A stretch of 64,000 bases of DNA from Actinernus sp. WN-2022 (GCA_030867875.1 JAOWCC010001593.1:124001-188000), one strand, 5' to 3'; positions 40,390-51,967 are shown, numbered from the stretch's first letter. Program-made: numbers and translations. Notes: generated from the letters alone by a model not told the origin.

Positions 40390-40850
40390 CAACTAAGACC
40401 CGTTTCAGACGGCGAAATTTTCATGTACTGAACTTAAAAGATGAATTAAGTACGGCAGAAGAGAGGCGTCTGCATCAATTCGCTTCGACAAGTTTGAATT
40501 AGGTGCGGCAGATGAATTAAGTTCGGCAAATGCTGTCGCATTACGCGATTCTGGAGCGGCGTTGAATTAAGCACTGCTCTTTTCATGTGAACTAAACGCA
40601 TGAATTATAACATCAATTTAATTTTGCGCTAAAGCTAAAATCAAGACGATATTCCCTGTTCGCGCAACAATCGGTTCAACGAATTACGTTCGTCGTTTGA
40701 ATCTCAGTCGCTCCGATGTCGAACTTAAAGATATTAAGTTAAGTACGGTAGAAGAGCAGCATCTGAATCAATTCGCTTGTTTGAATTTTTGGTGCGGCAG
40801 ATGAATAAATGGAGCGACGTTGAATCAAAGCACCGCTATTCTCATCACGA
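40390..40850. repeat. MITE-derived region with TTCGGCA-rich direct repeats
   Basis: Starts with CCCGTTTCAGACGGCGAAATTTTCATG (as at 31,831) and contains several TTGAATTA/AAGTGCGGCAGA motifs. 40,548-40,748 is the copy of 26,697-26,915. Confidence 0.55.
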
Positions 40851-41500
40851 TTTTTTTTTCGGACTACCTGCATGTGTGCACGATTACCTTGCGCTAATTC
40901 TTTTGGGAGTTTTGCCCACACTGTCCTCACCCCAATTCACTTTTCTAATGGTCCATCCCTAAGCACTACCACACTTGACTTGAAGCCGCAGCACTTGCTT
41001 TGTGTCGATTATTGATGAACCGTGGGATTTCTCTGTCAAATGGCTTTTGATTGAATGATGACGTCACAATGCCAAACAACAAACCATTCCTCATTGTAGA
41101 GGAGCTTTTAGTCTGCTAGCAAAGCTTATTTTTGGGAAGGGTGGCTGGGGGGAGGAGAGGAAGAGGAAACGAAAATGTCAAGTTGACTCGCCGAGGGGCT
41201 TGCGTGGTATTCATTTATTTCTAAGACAAATACTCATTATTCTAGAAATCAAAAGCTGAAATATTCAAAAAAAAATTACCATTTTAATGTTATCAGCCAG
41301 TATTCAGTATTTAATATTTTCCTAAAGCTAGCCTTATGTTAAAGCAGTGACAGCCGTAACATGCAGTGACGGCAACGCGGGCCTCAGTGGTGCATATTTT
41401 GTGCCGAACCGTCGTCTGAACAGAGATGGTTATAATGAATATTTGTTAGGTTACAGCCGCATTGTTCTCTATATCCCATGAAGTAATATCCTCATTTCGG
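40851..41500. other. Host DNA without supported genes
   Basis: A purine-rich GGAGGAGAGGAAGAGGAAAC run near 41,150; nothing else recognised. Confidence 0.3.
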
Positions 41501-41504
41501 TTAG

Positions 41505-41673
41505 GAAGCAAGGGTGACCGAGTGAAGTGAGCGTTCGCCTCTCACCTCTGTGGCCTGGGTGTTCGATTCCCGGACTCGGCGTCCTATGCGAGCCAGTGAG
41601 TTTGTTGGTATCTCACCCTTGCTTCGAGGGTTTTTCTACGGGTTTTCATCCCTCCGCAAAAACCAACCCAAAT
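41505..41673 (+). mobile_element. tRNA-derived SINE
   Basis: A tRNA-like head with B box GTTCGATTCC at 41,561-41,570 is followed by a conserved body: GTGAGTTTGTTGGTATCTCACCCTTGCTTCGAGGGTTTTTCTAC. That body also appears at 54,228-54,330 and twice in the 55,100-55,604 palindrome. It is a short RNA-polymerase-III retroposon rather than a working tRNA. Confidence 0.75.
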
Positions 41674-41677
41674 TTCT

Positions 41678-42205
41678 TTTGCAATTTTGATAGCTTATGA
41701 ACCTCCGAAAAGGTTTGAGTACTTCTGTGAAGAAAGTTTTGGTTTAAAGTGAATACTTTATGTTCTACCCTTGTTTGAAATCGCGTAAATGTGACCTTTC
41801 CTGACCCATGACCGCGTAAGTAAAAGCCTGGGTCGAAACCTGGGTAGACGTCATCTTGACGTCATATAATTAATTCGGCTTTGCAATCATTTGAAGAAAT
41901 ACTTAACATGTTGACTAAACTGACTTCTTTCTTTACTAACAACTCAAAAACTGTGTATATTTTCTATGCATCGATGTTGTTGTGATAAAAATGCGCCATG
42001 GAGAATAATGCATTAATGAGATGACGTCTACCCAGGTTTCGACCCAGGCTTTTCCTTACGCGGTTTTGGGTCAGGAAAGGTAACATTTACACGATTTCAA
42101 ACAAGCGTGGAACATAAAGTATTCACTTTAAACCAAAACTTTCTTCACAGAAGTACTCAAAACTTTTCGGAGGTTCATAAGCTATCAAAATTGCAAAAGG
42201 GTGAT
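41678..42205. mobile_element. Foldback element with ~190-bp inverted arms
   Basis: The left arm starts TTTTGCAATTTTGATAGCTTATGAACCTCC and the right arm ends GGAGGTTCATAAGCTATCAAAATTGCAAAA. Inner pairs include AAAGCCTGGGTCGAAACCTGGGTAGACGTCAT and its complement at about 42,020-42,055. It directly abuts the SINE at 41,505. Confidence 0.85.
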
Positions 42206-42244
42206 AGGCACTTTAACATTATCATCTGGTATTTATAATTATTA

Positions 42245-43440
42245 GTAATAATTATAGGAGTGTTTAGCTAGCTTCCTCACAAAAAAAATACTGTAAAAAC
42301 CCTGTAAAAAAACTTGTGTCACTGGTATTCCCCTGATTATAATTTAATAACAGTCGTGGAGCTGTTAAAATAGGGTGTTTACCTTGTCCACGAGAAAAAT
42401 AATGAAAAAATTCATGTCAGGTAAAAAAAATGTCGTTTTCCTGTTTCCACATTCCATTGGTTTCAGCACCAGCACAATATTAGCCTTGCATGTCTTGTGG
42501 TCACTTTTGTGAGTTTACGGACTGACTTCTATGTTCTTCCTTAATGCACGGGAAGCTGACAATTATAGGCTATATTTAGACTGTCTAGTGGTATATTCTG
42601 TGTGGCTGTGTCTGTGTGCAATTTCAACGCATTTGGGCGAGTTTTTCATCCCAGGCGATGTTGGTAGCGGTTTTATTCACTCCTAATATATCAGCTTACA
42701 TAATTTATTGTGTACGATTAGTCTATTGGGTCTTTTTCTACAATTTTCCCTGCCATAGAGCCGCAGAATTGGTTTGATAAGACAGTCAAAAAGGTGTCAG
42801 TTAACACTACAGTAGTTCTGAAGTTTTCTCCCATAGTTCGTTGTAAGTTGAACAGTGTCGGTGATCGGGATGCAGCCCTGTTTCACTCCACTGTGCATTA
42901 CATTGACTCATATATATCTGAGACTTTCCCGTCAACCAGTTTACTGCTGCATAGTCGTTGCTGTACGTTGCCGGATTCTCACGTTAATTCCTATGTTTTT
43001 CACCTTTTTAAATAACTTCAAAAAGCTTAATAGAAAAATCAATGAAGCATGTGAATAACATACACCACAACACAAAATTCAGGGAGTACTCTACCCCCGG
43101 CTCCCCCGACGGGTCCATTGTATCTACAAAATAATGTGGTGTGGCGCACGGGAAATGGACGAACTTAGCTATAGATGGTTGCACTCAATCCCCAGAGATT
43201 CAAATCACAAAGGGCATGGCGGCCATGTTGGTGTACCTAACAAAAGAAGCTAACGAAGAATATATTGTTAAAGGTACACCAACATGGCCGCCGTGACGTC
43301 ATGTGCAACCATCTATAGTACATCGGCGACTATAGATAGAGTTTAATTTGATTCTCATGCACTAATGAAGTACATGTATAGAAGTCAGTCAGAAAACTCA
43401 CAAAAGTAACCGCAAGACAAACAGGAAGACAATTCTTTAA
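42245..43440. mobile_element. Diverged second copy of the long-armed foldback transposon
   Basis: 42,255-42,600 matches the right arm of 25,077-26,694 (AATACTGTAAAAACCCTGTAAAAA, TATTAGCCTTGCATGTCTTGTGGTCACTTTTG). 43,340-43,420 matches its left arm (ATGCACTAATGAAG, AGTCAGTCAGAAAACT). The orientation of the arms is inverted, and a separate MITE lies inside (43,169-43,318). The ORFs at 42,794-43,058 are not conserved in the other copy. Confidence 0.6.
43169..43318. mobile_element. 150-bp MITE carrying the R1-end sequence
   Basis: Perfect ends CTATAGATGGTTGCAC and GTGCAACCATCTATAG. The interior holds CAATCCCCAGAGATTCAAAT and GGCGGCCATGTTGGTGTAC, with a second inverted GTACACCAACATGGCCGCC at about 43,275. 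Confidence 0.8.
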
Positions 43441-44420
43441 GAAATAGATATCATATTCCGTGCTTCGGTTATTGAACTGACACGAGTTTATTTTATTTTA
43501 TTAGCTTCGCCATTCTCAAAGCCAAAAAAGAACGTACGAGGAAAGAATAGAAAAATAACAAAAATCATACTACCAGCAACTGACAAACACAAGAAAATAT
43601 GACAGGGGATCCGAAACAGCAGTGAGGAAATTACTGCGGGCCCAGGACTTAAAAACTAGACAAAATTAATTGCTGATAGACTAAGTATAGGAAAACCTTA
43701 CAATCGCAATAAAATTACTATTAGCAAGAGGAAACAGGACTGCGGGAACGGTTATATTTCGGGCAGATATGGTTAAATTCCCACTCCAATCTTTAAAACT
43801 AAGGGCGAGTGTTTCCACTGCCATTTCGAGTTATCTTCCACACGTGTTTTCAGTTGAATAACTCTATGGGAACAGGGAAAATCCTTTTTTATTAACTTCA
43901 GTTATAAATACCATGTCAATGTCCTGATATGCTTTTCAAATGTTTTCAGTACCTAGAGGATGGCAAACTGAGATGATAGTGGTTTACAAAAAGCTTATTA
44001 TTCTAGGAACTAGTGATTTCGAGTTGCTCAAAATTTCTCTTAAAAGTAGTATTTTCCATCCACTCAAATCTTTGCCATTCATTATCTAAATTGTCTTAGA
44101 TTTTCTCCAGTAAACGTGGAAAGGTCTGAGCAGTTATTTTTGTCTTTCGTCTTGATTTGGGGGTTAGCAGTGCCCCTTTGAGTTCTATATCAGATCTGTT
44201 TCTGCTGAATTTAACTCAATAATATACGTTTATTTTGTATGGTATAAAATTATAATTTAACTTTATTAAAACAAATTATATTGTAATTTAACTTCTGAAT
44301 TCTTTGGTTTAGTTTTCCAATCGATTTCATGTCACAGTTTGCTTATATGTGTCTGTTTTTCATTTTGTTTTCAGTTGTGAACGCGTGTGCGTGTGTGTGT
44401 GTAGTATTGTATTATATTCT
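43441..44420. other. Host DNA without supported genes; short GT run
   Basis: GTGTGCGTGTGTGTGTGT microsatellite at about 44,383-44,401; otherwise AT-rich with no supported ORF. Confidence 0.3.
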
Positions 44421-45330
44421 GTGTAAGGTCCTTCGATAAGCTTCTGGCTTTTGGAGCAAACTCGGAGAATAAATGTTTCAGTTTTAATTGGTCACTGATT
44501 CTGAATATTTTTTAATTTCTTATTCATACTGAAACTTACAATCGGTTTTACATTCTTTGATTATTCTGAATGTGTTTCCGCATGGACTTTCTTAACCTCT
44601 TAGAGTGACCATATTGATTCAGTTCTATATCTCTAAATACACACACATGTATTGTATACTGAACTATTTATCAGCCGTATGTACATGCATCATCCAGTCT
44701 TACACTGGGTTCCAGAGGCTCGAAGGAATCAAAGGAGAAGAAGCGAGAGAGAAGAGGAGAGAAGAAAAAGTAGAGCCTCTGGTGATTCTCACTTTCATGC
44801 GAACATTAGGTTCAGAATTTGAACCTCGTCCCTGATTGGATAATCTACTCATTACCATGCAGCCGCAATCTTGAGTGCTGAATGTAACAGTAATTTTCAT
44901 TGGCTTACAAATGGCCCAGCAAGATCAGTTTGACGTGTTTTCTTGATTTGAAACTAATCAATCAGACAAGGTATTACACCCGGTTTCGAACATGAAAAAA
45001 ATCCTTTAGTGAAAACCACAAAGTAAATATTAACACCATGGCCACAGGAAGTTGTTGTATCGCATTGTTGAGGTGTTTGTACACGGAAATACCGCTATCG
45101 TACCTCAGTTCGTGAATATTCAAATTAGTTGTTATGAATACACCTCGTCAAGCAACACTGTCTCATCAGTTTCTTAGACTGGTAGCCGATACTAGATTTC
45201 AACAAAATAAGGAACGTCTCTCTTGGCCTGAGTCTTTATTGAACCGTTCTGTACAATACTGAGTGAGGAACACGCTTCTATTGCTCTTGGTTGTCCTTAT
45301 GTCTTATGGCGCATTTTAAAATCACAATGC
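44421..45330 (+). pseudogene. Tandem 5' duplicate of the cationic EF-hand peptide gene, start codon lost
   Basis: Matches 46,329-46,900 in order. First comes the upstream block GTGTAAG(G/C)TCC.TCGATAAGC, TTAATTTCTTATTCAT and AACTTACAATCGGTTTTA. Then the promoter block (45,040-45,160, box TATGAAT at 45,137), then the leader TTATTGAACCGTTCTGTACAA. The first exon (45,258-45,317) has CTGAGTGAGGAACACG where the intact gene has CTGAGATGAGGAACACG, so the ATG is gone. After 'CTATTGCTCTTGGTTGTCCT' the coding match ends within about 25 bp at GGCGCATT. An insertion at about 44,690-45,000 interrupts the upstream block. Confidence 0.7.
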
Positions 45331-46028
45331 GCTTACATGATGAAGATTTCCTTATAGAAAAATGCCAAATAAATATTACTACGAATTACTTAATACATTT
45401 AGATAAAATAATTAGTTGTAATGCTAAAATGCTAAAAATACAACAAATACTACATATCTGTATACTAACATACACGGATGGATAAAAAGGCCATGGATAA
45501 GAATAATTAGAAGTAATAATATAATAATATAATAATATATATGTATCTCGATACTATTTTGCACATTACAGGGCGGGTTAATCATTAAGAAGAATATGTC
45601 ATCTTCCGTTAAGTATTGTTCATTTCGAAGAGTCGATCTCGCTTTGGGTTATAATAAGGGCATCGAATTAAAAGTTATTCAGTCCAAGACTGGAATTCGA
45701 TATATCTAAGCCTTCGTTTTACTTGTCTACGTAGGTTTTCCAATTACTGTAGCCGTAACCGAGTCGTTCGATGACACGCTTCAGCTTTTCGATCCAGCTG
45801 AACGAGTGATGGTAATGAAGGAAATCCAAAATAGCCTGATCTGATAGTCTGCTTTTGTCGGAGCACCCCTTCAGTGCCGTATAGGGGTGTAACCCACCCC
45901 CGTGGGGCGCGTTTGTAGATACACGGCATCTGAATTCAATTTGGTTCAACGTGTTTGAATTAGGTTATGTGGTGTGTGCAACTGCTTCGTAGTTGCTTAT
46001 CTGACTTCAGTTATTGTATTATATTATA

Positions 46029-46144
46029 GGAAAATCACATGCCTGACGAGGTAATTCCACGTTAAATTGCACGAGAAAACCGATATCGCGGGTTTTTCGA
46101 GTGCAATTTAACGTGAAATTACCGAGTCAGGCATGTGATTTTCC
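46029..46144. repeat. 116-bp palindrome
   Basis: GGAAAATCACATGCCTGAC...GTTAAATTGCACGAGAAAACC pairs with its complement around CGATATCGCG, one of the tightest palindromes in the window (arms of about 53 bp, few mismatches). Confidence 0.85.
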
Positions 46145-46559
46145 TTGAATCGCATAGTCCGATGAATTACTTGAATATTTAGTACTTTTGTTGATATTTT
46201 GCTAAGTTATAAATAGCGCGCGTAGTTACAGTGGTGATTCCACTCTGAATCACCACTCCGTCTCAGCCAATCAGCGTCTGATTTCGCAAATGCACCGTGC
46301 GATTCAGCTTTGGCTATGCGATTCTATGTGTAAGCTCCCTCGATAAGCCTCTGCCTTTTGGAGGAAAGTTAAAGAACATTTTTTTAATGGTCACTCATTC
46401 AGAAGTATTTTTAATTTCTTATTCATTACGGCTCTCAAACTTACAATCGGTTTTAAATTCTGTTTATCCTGAATCTGTTTCTTCATGGACTTTCGTAACC
46501 TAGAGTGTCTATATTGATTATCACATGTTTAACTATTTGTATATGCCTACGTACATGCA

Positions 46560-46825
46560 GGCATCATCTTCAACAAGAAAAATATCTAGTTTAGCGAAAA
46601 CCGCAAAGCAAGTTGTTGTATCGCATTGTTGAGGTGTTTGTACACGGGAATACCGCTATCGTACCTCAGTTCGTGAATATTCAAATTAGTTGTTATAAAT
46701 ACACCTCGTCAACCAACACTGTTTCATCAGTTTCGTAGACTGGTAGCCGATACTAGATTTCAACAAAATAAGGAACGTCTCTCTTGGCCTGAGCCTTTAT
46801 TGAACCGTTCTGTACAACAGCTGAG
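46560..46825 (+). promoter_or_regulatory. Promoter and leader of the intact cationic EF-hand peptide gene
   Basis: TATAAAT at 46,694-46,700 lies in the conserved block CAAATTAGTTGTTATAAATACACCTC. The probable transcription start lies near AACACTGTTTCATCAGTTTC (about 46,715-46,735). The leader to the ATG would then be about 100 bp. The same block precedes the two pseudogene copies. Confidence 0.6.
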
Positions 46826-49175
46826 ATGAGGAACACGCTTCTATTGCTCTTGGTTGTCCTCGTGGCGCTTCTTGTCATTCCTGATGAGAGCGAAGGCTGG
46901 GGGCGCCGTCGCCGCAGATGGCGCATTCGCATTCCCGTACCAAGTTTCCGATGGGTCAAAAAGCTAGTCTGTAATGTTGCCTGTTACAAGGCGTGTAATG
47001 GCGTGGGTGTGTGCCACTATGTTTGCCGCAAATATGGATGCCACTACGTCTGGAAGAAGATTTTTGGAAGGAGACGTGACTCTCCTGACACGTCTATCGA
47101 GGTCAGTAAATCGCTCAGAAAGCGTTTCCAGTGATTATTTAATTAATAGAAGCTCGTTGAACCTAATAGTGACCAAAGTCATCTCGCTATCTCTTTTTCT
47201 TTTAAAAAATCAAATATTTTGTTTACCAGCAGAAAAGCCACTTTAATTGCGATCACGATCATAAGTGAAACAAGTAAAAAATAACTTTTGATGGCCTTTC
47301 TCTAGGTACATTATGTTATTTTGCAAAGGATACATTTTAAAAAGCAGTGATCCATTCATGCCGATATATCTTGAACAGATTCTAAAAGCAGCCGGCGTCA
47401 AAAAATAGTGTGAAATATCGCAGAGAACGTTAACCCATGTATAAACCATTCATGCAATGAGAACTCGTGAACTGAATGTAGAAACACTCATGTCTCATTT
47501 AGTTTTGTGTTTTATTTAACAATAGTATGACGCAACTGAAAATGATCTGGCCATGCAGTCGGACTCCAAGTCACGCCGCATCTACATTCCATACAAATTC
47601 TCGGACTACGACACCAACAAGGACTCAAGAATCTCCTTGGAGGAGTTCTATTCTGCTTTGAAGATGGGGGACAAATCAACGAAGCCCGTCTTCGAATCCA
47701 TGGACAAAAATGGTCAGTCTTCTGTTGATGACGTAATATATATATACCCTGTTCTAGGGCTCCTTTTGTGAAAACAGGGTAGATCTTGTGTGCCTTTAGC
47801 TTTAAAAGCCAGTTACTCGTGTTCTTGCCGTTTTCTTGAAAGGGCAAATGACAGTTTAAGATTTTTCTGGCCTTTCTATCCCATAATTTACTTGTGTTAG
47901 ATATATCCCATAATTTCTTTATTTGAGAGCTAGAGGTTAGGCTTAGGTTAGAAAAATGCCATTTTCTGGAGTTTTTACTCAAACTACAGCAAAATATCAT
48001 CAATTAAACGCAATGTACATTAAGAGAACGTTGTATTGCCGTATAGTGCATCGAAATCCTTTAAAAGCTCGAGTTATTCGCGAAAATGTTTGACCTAGTC
48101 CTACCATTTGTCCTTTCAAGAAAACGGCAAGAACACGAGTAACTGGCTTTTAAAGCTAAAGGCACACAAGATCTACCCTGTTTTCACAAAAGGGGGTCTT
48201 AGGTTCTAGGGCTTCTTTTGTGAAAACAGGGTAGATATATCCCGTGGGGGGGACTCCCCATAAAAATAGACGGGGGTGCTCGACGTGAGAAATGAAATTC
48301 ACCCCTAAAAGATAGTAATATGGGCGTGGCTCACAAAGATTTTACCCCTAAAAGATAGCACTCGAAAAGACAAGAAAATGGCATTAATTTGTGCAAACTA
48401 AAGGAAATAAGAGACAAAGCTCTGCCCCGTAACCTCGTCTTTAATATTCGGATGGATCAAACTCTATATCGAAGCCGTAAATACCGATTCAACTTGTGGG
48501 GTCTCATGCTCGAGGATCCAGCGCTATTTTTTCTCGGCCACAAAAAGTTTGGGTCTCGGAGACCCCTAAAAGATAGCAGACCTTTGGAAGACCCCTAAGA
48601 GATAGCACTGCTAACGATTTTAACCCCTAAAAGATAGGTCGAGCACCCCCGTCTATTTTTATGGGGAGTCCCCCCCCCCCCCCCCCCCCGGGAGAGATAT
48701 ATATATTTATATGTATTCGGCGGTACTGGGTCCGAGTTTGTACCTAATTTAGACTTCCGGTTTCTTGTTGTAAAAATGTAGAATTGCGGGTTACAGATGA
48801 CTCAGAGTATTCAATCTGGCCGGAAATCTGAGTTCGTTTTCACAATAACTTCAAAGTTCTGTTTTCTCGTAAAACCGGGTCCAATTCTGGACCTCATGTC
48901 CTCACATACCTACCAATATAACATACAAGTACCCTCCATACCCTACCCCCCCCCCCCCCCCCCCCCCCCTCCCCGGCTGATCCATACCTAAGGCTTCTGT
49001 CATAGTCACAACGTAGTCACAACCTACTATCAACAGAGTTGGATCTTTATAAATTTGTCTAATATTGCAGGGGATTTCCTTTCTTTTTGTCTTTCTTCCA
49101 GGCGATAAATTCCTCACATGTAAGGAGTTCAGAAGCTCCAAGGACGAACCCTTCAAGCAGAAGCCAATCTGTTAG
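46826..49175 (+). CDS. Secreted cationic cysteine-rich peptide fused to two EF-hand loops, three exons (178 aa)
   Basis: Exons 46,826-47,101, 47,526-47,712 and 49,102-49,175; donors GAG|GTCAGT and ATG|GTCAGT, acceptors AACAATAG and TTCTTCCAG. Frame and phase are consistent, and two paralogues share the layout. Residues 1-24 form a signal peptide. Residues 25-83 are strongly basic (WGRRRRRWRIRIP) with six cysteines in C-x3-C-x3-C-x5-C-x3-C-x4-C spacing, ending 'FGRRR', a typical processing or amidation site. Exon 2 encodes EF loop DTNKDSRISLEE. The second loop, DKNGDKFLTCKE, is split by intron 2. The sequence suggests a secreted precursor whose cationic part resembles an antimicrobial-type peptide, and whose C-terminal part may bind calcium. 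The function is inferred, and the family is not one I can name. If intron 1 is retained, translation would stop at 47,134. Confidence 0.75.
47756..48200. mobile_element. Foldback element inside intron 2
   Basis: TTTTGTGAAAACAGGGTAGATCTTG...CTTGCCGTTTTCTTGAAAG (47,763-47,850) pairs with CTTTCAAGAAAACGGCAAG...TCTACCCTGTTTTCACAAAA (48,113-48,194). A short direct repeat of the outer end recurs at 48,206-48,235. Confidence 0.8.
48246..48689. mobile_element. MITE with ACCCCTAAAAGATAG internal repeats, inside intron 2
   Basis: Inverted ends: GGGACTCCCCATAAAAATAGACGGGGGTGCTCGAC (48,249-48,283) pairs with GTCGAGCACCCCCGTCTATTTTTATGGGGAGTCCC (48,638-48,672), then a C run to 48,689. CCCCTAAAAGATAG occurs about five times inside. 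A further poly-C run lies at 48,947-48,970. Confidence 0.85.
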
Positions 49176-49264
49176 CGTGATGATCTCCACCATATAATAA
49201 TAAGGGATTAAATATTTAAGGGATAAGATTTCTGAAGCCTCAAGGCTTGCATGGAAATATCCTA

Positions 49265-49500
49265 GTCGTGTAACTTAACGACTGTGTGCCATTCTTCTAA
49301 CAGCCATGACCATGAAGGCATGTTCCTTATTTTGATAACCACACTGACCAAAACGCTTCTTCTGAAACTCATAAACTTGTCACGGGATGGTGATACACGT
49401 TTAAACCTATTTTTTTTCCCAAAGCACTGTGTTTGGCTTTGATGATGAATGAGCATAAGTTGATAACTAAATGGTTGGCTGTTGTAAGAGGTAATAAATA
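49265..49500 (+). other. Conserved 3' flank of the cationic EF-hand gene
   Basis: Matches the flank of the inverted paralogue (31,180-31,400, opposite strand); probably 3' UTR or downstream DNA retained since duplication. AATAAATATA near 49,492 could serve as a polyadenylation signal. Confidence 0.5.
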
Positions 49501-49615
49501 TAACTGAAGCATTGGTACTGACTCTGTGTTGTCTTAATATAATCAGTTTACAGCTATTGAAAAAAGGTTGTCCCGGACAAACAACATTCCCACATACCTC
49601 GTTACGACCCTGCAT

Positions 49616-49745
49616 TTCGGTCTGGGATCAGGGATCACATATCCGGGTACGGGGATCACATACCCCGGGATCGGGGATCACAGACCCGGGATCGGGGATC
49701 ACAGACCTGGGATCACATGCAGGGGATCGGGATCAGGTATCAACG
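49616..49745. repeat. GGGATCACAGACC-type minisatellite
   Basis: Short degenerate units of GGGATCACA(T/G)A(T/C)CC..GGATCGG repeat about seven times between 49,621 and 49,740; two more GGGATCA units lie to 49,830. Confidence 0.8.
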
Positions 49746-50076
49746 TATATTTTATCAGAATATGAGCGGGATGGTATCATTTATCTTTTGCCGGATCAGG
49801 GATCACCTGGAATTACAGGAAAATCGGGATCAGGGTTCAAAGTTCTGGGTAAAAATACGGGATTACTAGAGAAAAATATACCTCGTTGCGACCCTGGAAA
49901 TGGAGTGAATTCGTTTGTTTTTAAGGTAAAAAGCTTTAAGACGAATATTATTGGTCTCCTGCGAATCGATTTTCGAATTACACTGTAGTTTATCCGTTTC
50001 GCACAGCTGGACAGTGATACCCACAATCCATTTCGTCTAGGACGATCCATTTTGATCAAAGATAGGAGGACAAAGA

Positions 50077-51190
50077 TAGTGGGCTGGGGGAGGGGAGGTG
50101 TGCATATTAAAAAAATATAGAATTACAGCTTTAAAAAATAAAAGTTTAAAATTAAATACATTTTTACTAAATCTACATTTACAATTTCAAAGTATAATCG
50201 CTTGTGAATATTCATTTATTGAAGCCGCGCATGGGCCAAAATTTGAAACGACCAACGAACTTTCGATCACGACTCATATCAGCTGTGTTAATAATGGCGG
50301 AAGCTCGAGGGCCGAATTCAGCGAACAATATATCTAGTGACCTATAGTAGGGCCGACACTGAGAAATTTCCCAACAGAGAAAGCTTTTCCCAAGCCGTTA
50401 TCGAAGGATGGGATCAAAATAACAACAGCTTGAAGTGCCAAATCTGGAAACGAATCGCTACCACTATCACATGGCTCTGATGTTAAAGACGAAATCAAGG
50501 TGGTCGAATGTAAAAAGATATCTATCGTAGTCAAAAACAAATAATAAAAAGCAAAAGCAACAGTTGTGACTCACTGTACTTTTAGCGCGCGTGACAGTAG
50601 CCGGAAGTGATCATCTCTACAATTCTCCGTTCATTTCTCCAACACAAAACGATGATTTCTGCCTGTAATTGCAAGCCTCAGCCAAGAAAACTTGCTCTAT
50701 AGTATGAGTTTTGGACGCTGAACACGATGAACTGAGTACTTTGTGTGATACAGGCTTTCAACATAGAGTTTGCTCATTTCTCCCCACATTGCAAATAAAA
50801 CTCCATCTAAAATTTGAATTTATTAACCGTTACAACGGAGAAATGTTCAAACCAGCATTTCGGCGCATCCTATGTACTTCTAGAACGCTTTATATGACAC
50901 AACTTAAACAGTATATATGTTATGAAAACGTTTTAACGGTATAAAGTGCATGGAAATACGTCTAAATAAGTGGCTTTGCATGGAGAAATGGAGAGGAGAA
51001 ATGCCGATGGAAAACAACAGCTTATGCTGTTGTGTGACTGCTGCCGTGACACGGCTGAAATGCAGGGCCGAACGGGAAAAAAGACCAACAAGTATAGCAA
51101 TAGTTCTGGAACGGATTAACATTTTATATACTGTGTTATTTGTTATATATTAGACAGGAGTGGGTTATGAATATATTTGTAAGAGCAGGC
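50077..51190. repeat. 1.1-kb direct repeat X, copy 1 (copy 2 at 62,869-64,000)
   Basis: The two copies are nearly identical over more than 1.1 kb. Differences include about 20 bp near 50,165 and single bases. Both contain a 68-residue minus-strand ORF and small plus ORFs, all short and unrecognised. A Kozak-like ATGGCGGAAGCTCGAG stands at 50,293. Copy 2 reaches the window edge, so the full unit is longer than seen. Class unknown. Confidence 0.85.
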
Positions 51191-51336
51191 TTGATCGGCC
51201 GAGTCCGAGAACAGTTTTACACTACGCTCAGTGGGTAACGTAACGGTTACAGTAATACCACGAATAAATCGGCAGTGACAGTTCTCAGGATATGCAACGG
51301 CGCGATCGCGCGCGCGTTTGTTGTCCTTTTCCATCT

Positions 51337-51605
51337 CTAGTACCTGGTCCTATGTCCCTTCTGTTCTACAACAGTCTGCAATCTTTTTGGCATGCTTTCA
51401 ATAGCGTTGTCAACGAACTGTAGTGGGATATTATTCAGATGCCGCCGGGATACACGAGCTTTCAATTGCTCGAACGACTCGCGCGTAATTGTCTGTTTGA
51501 TAGCGTCTTTCTCTAAAGATGACTTAATTATGTTGAAACAGTTCTCTATCGGATTGAGATCAGCACTGCGAGGCGGAATCTGGTGGAATTCTGCTCCTAT
51601 ACTGA
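51337..51605 (-). pseudogene. C-terminal remnant of a Tc1/mariner-family transposase
   Basis: The minus-strand frame ends at the stop 51,337-51,339 and reads 'RSADLNPIENCFNIIK', the canonical block around the last catalytic acidic residue (SPDLNPIE in the family). It continues with 'ESMPKRLQTVVEQKGHRTRY', a usual C-terminal form. Only about 88 residues survive; the two upstream catalytic Asp and the DNA-binding domain are absent, so the enzyme is dead. Confidence 0.8.
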
Positions 51606-51967
51606 GTAGCTATATATAGATTGAAGGGCTTTGTGAAACACGCATGCTTCTAGACTGATGAAACATTTGATGAAACGCAAATGCTGCACCGGAATTAATA
51701 CTGAAAACAGTAGAAATGGATACATCTACAGCATAAACGAAACCCTTTATCCACTTTTTTGAGCATTGAGTGTGATCACTGAACCTAATTGTGCGAAAAC
51801 AATTAAGTAAAATATTTGGATACGCCCTCGGATATTTTTTTACCCGGGGTATCGAGCTTTTTCATCAAATTTGCATTGACAAGCGCATCCGTATTCCCAC
51901 CAACTGCTTACTACCCCCTGTCGTTTTGAACTGTTTTCGTTAAATTCCCTGGACGTTATTAACAACA

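Noticed and set aside
41505..41590. Possible tRNA gene
   Set aside because: Good B box but a poor cloverleaf and A box, and a tail shared with other SINE copies; called a SINE instead.
44700..44900. Coding exon in the purine-rich AGAGAAGAGGAG stretch
   Set aside because: Simple-sequence composition and a short inverted CCAGAGGCT/AGCCTCTGG pair point to a repeat insertion.
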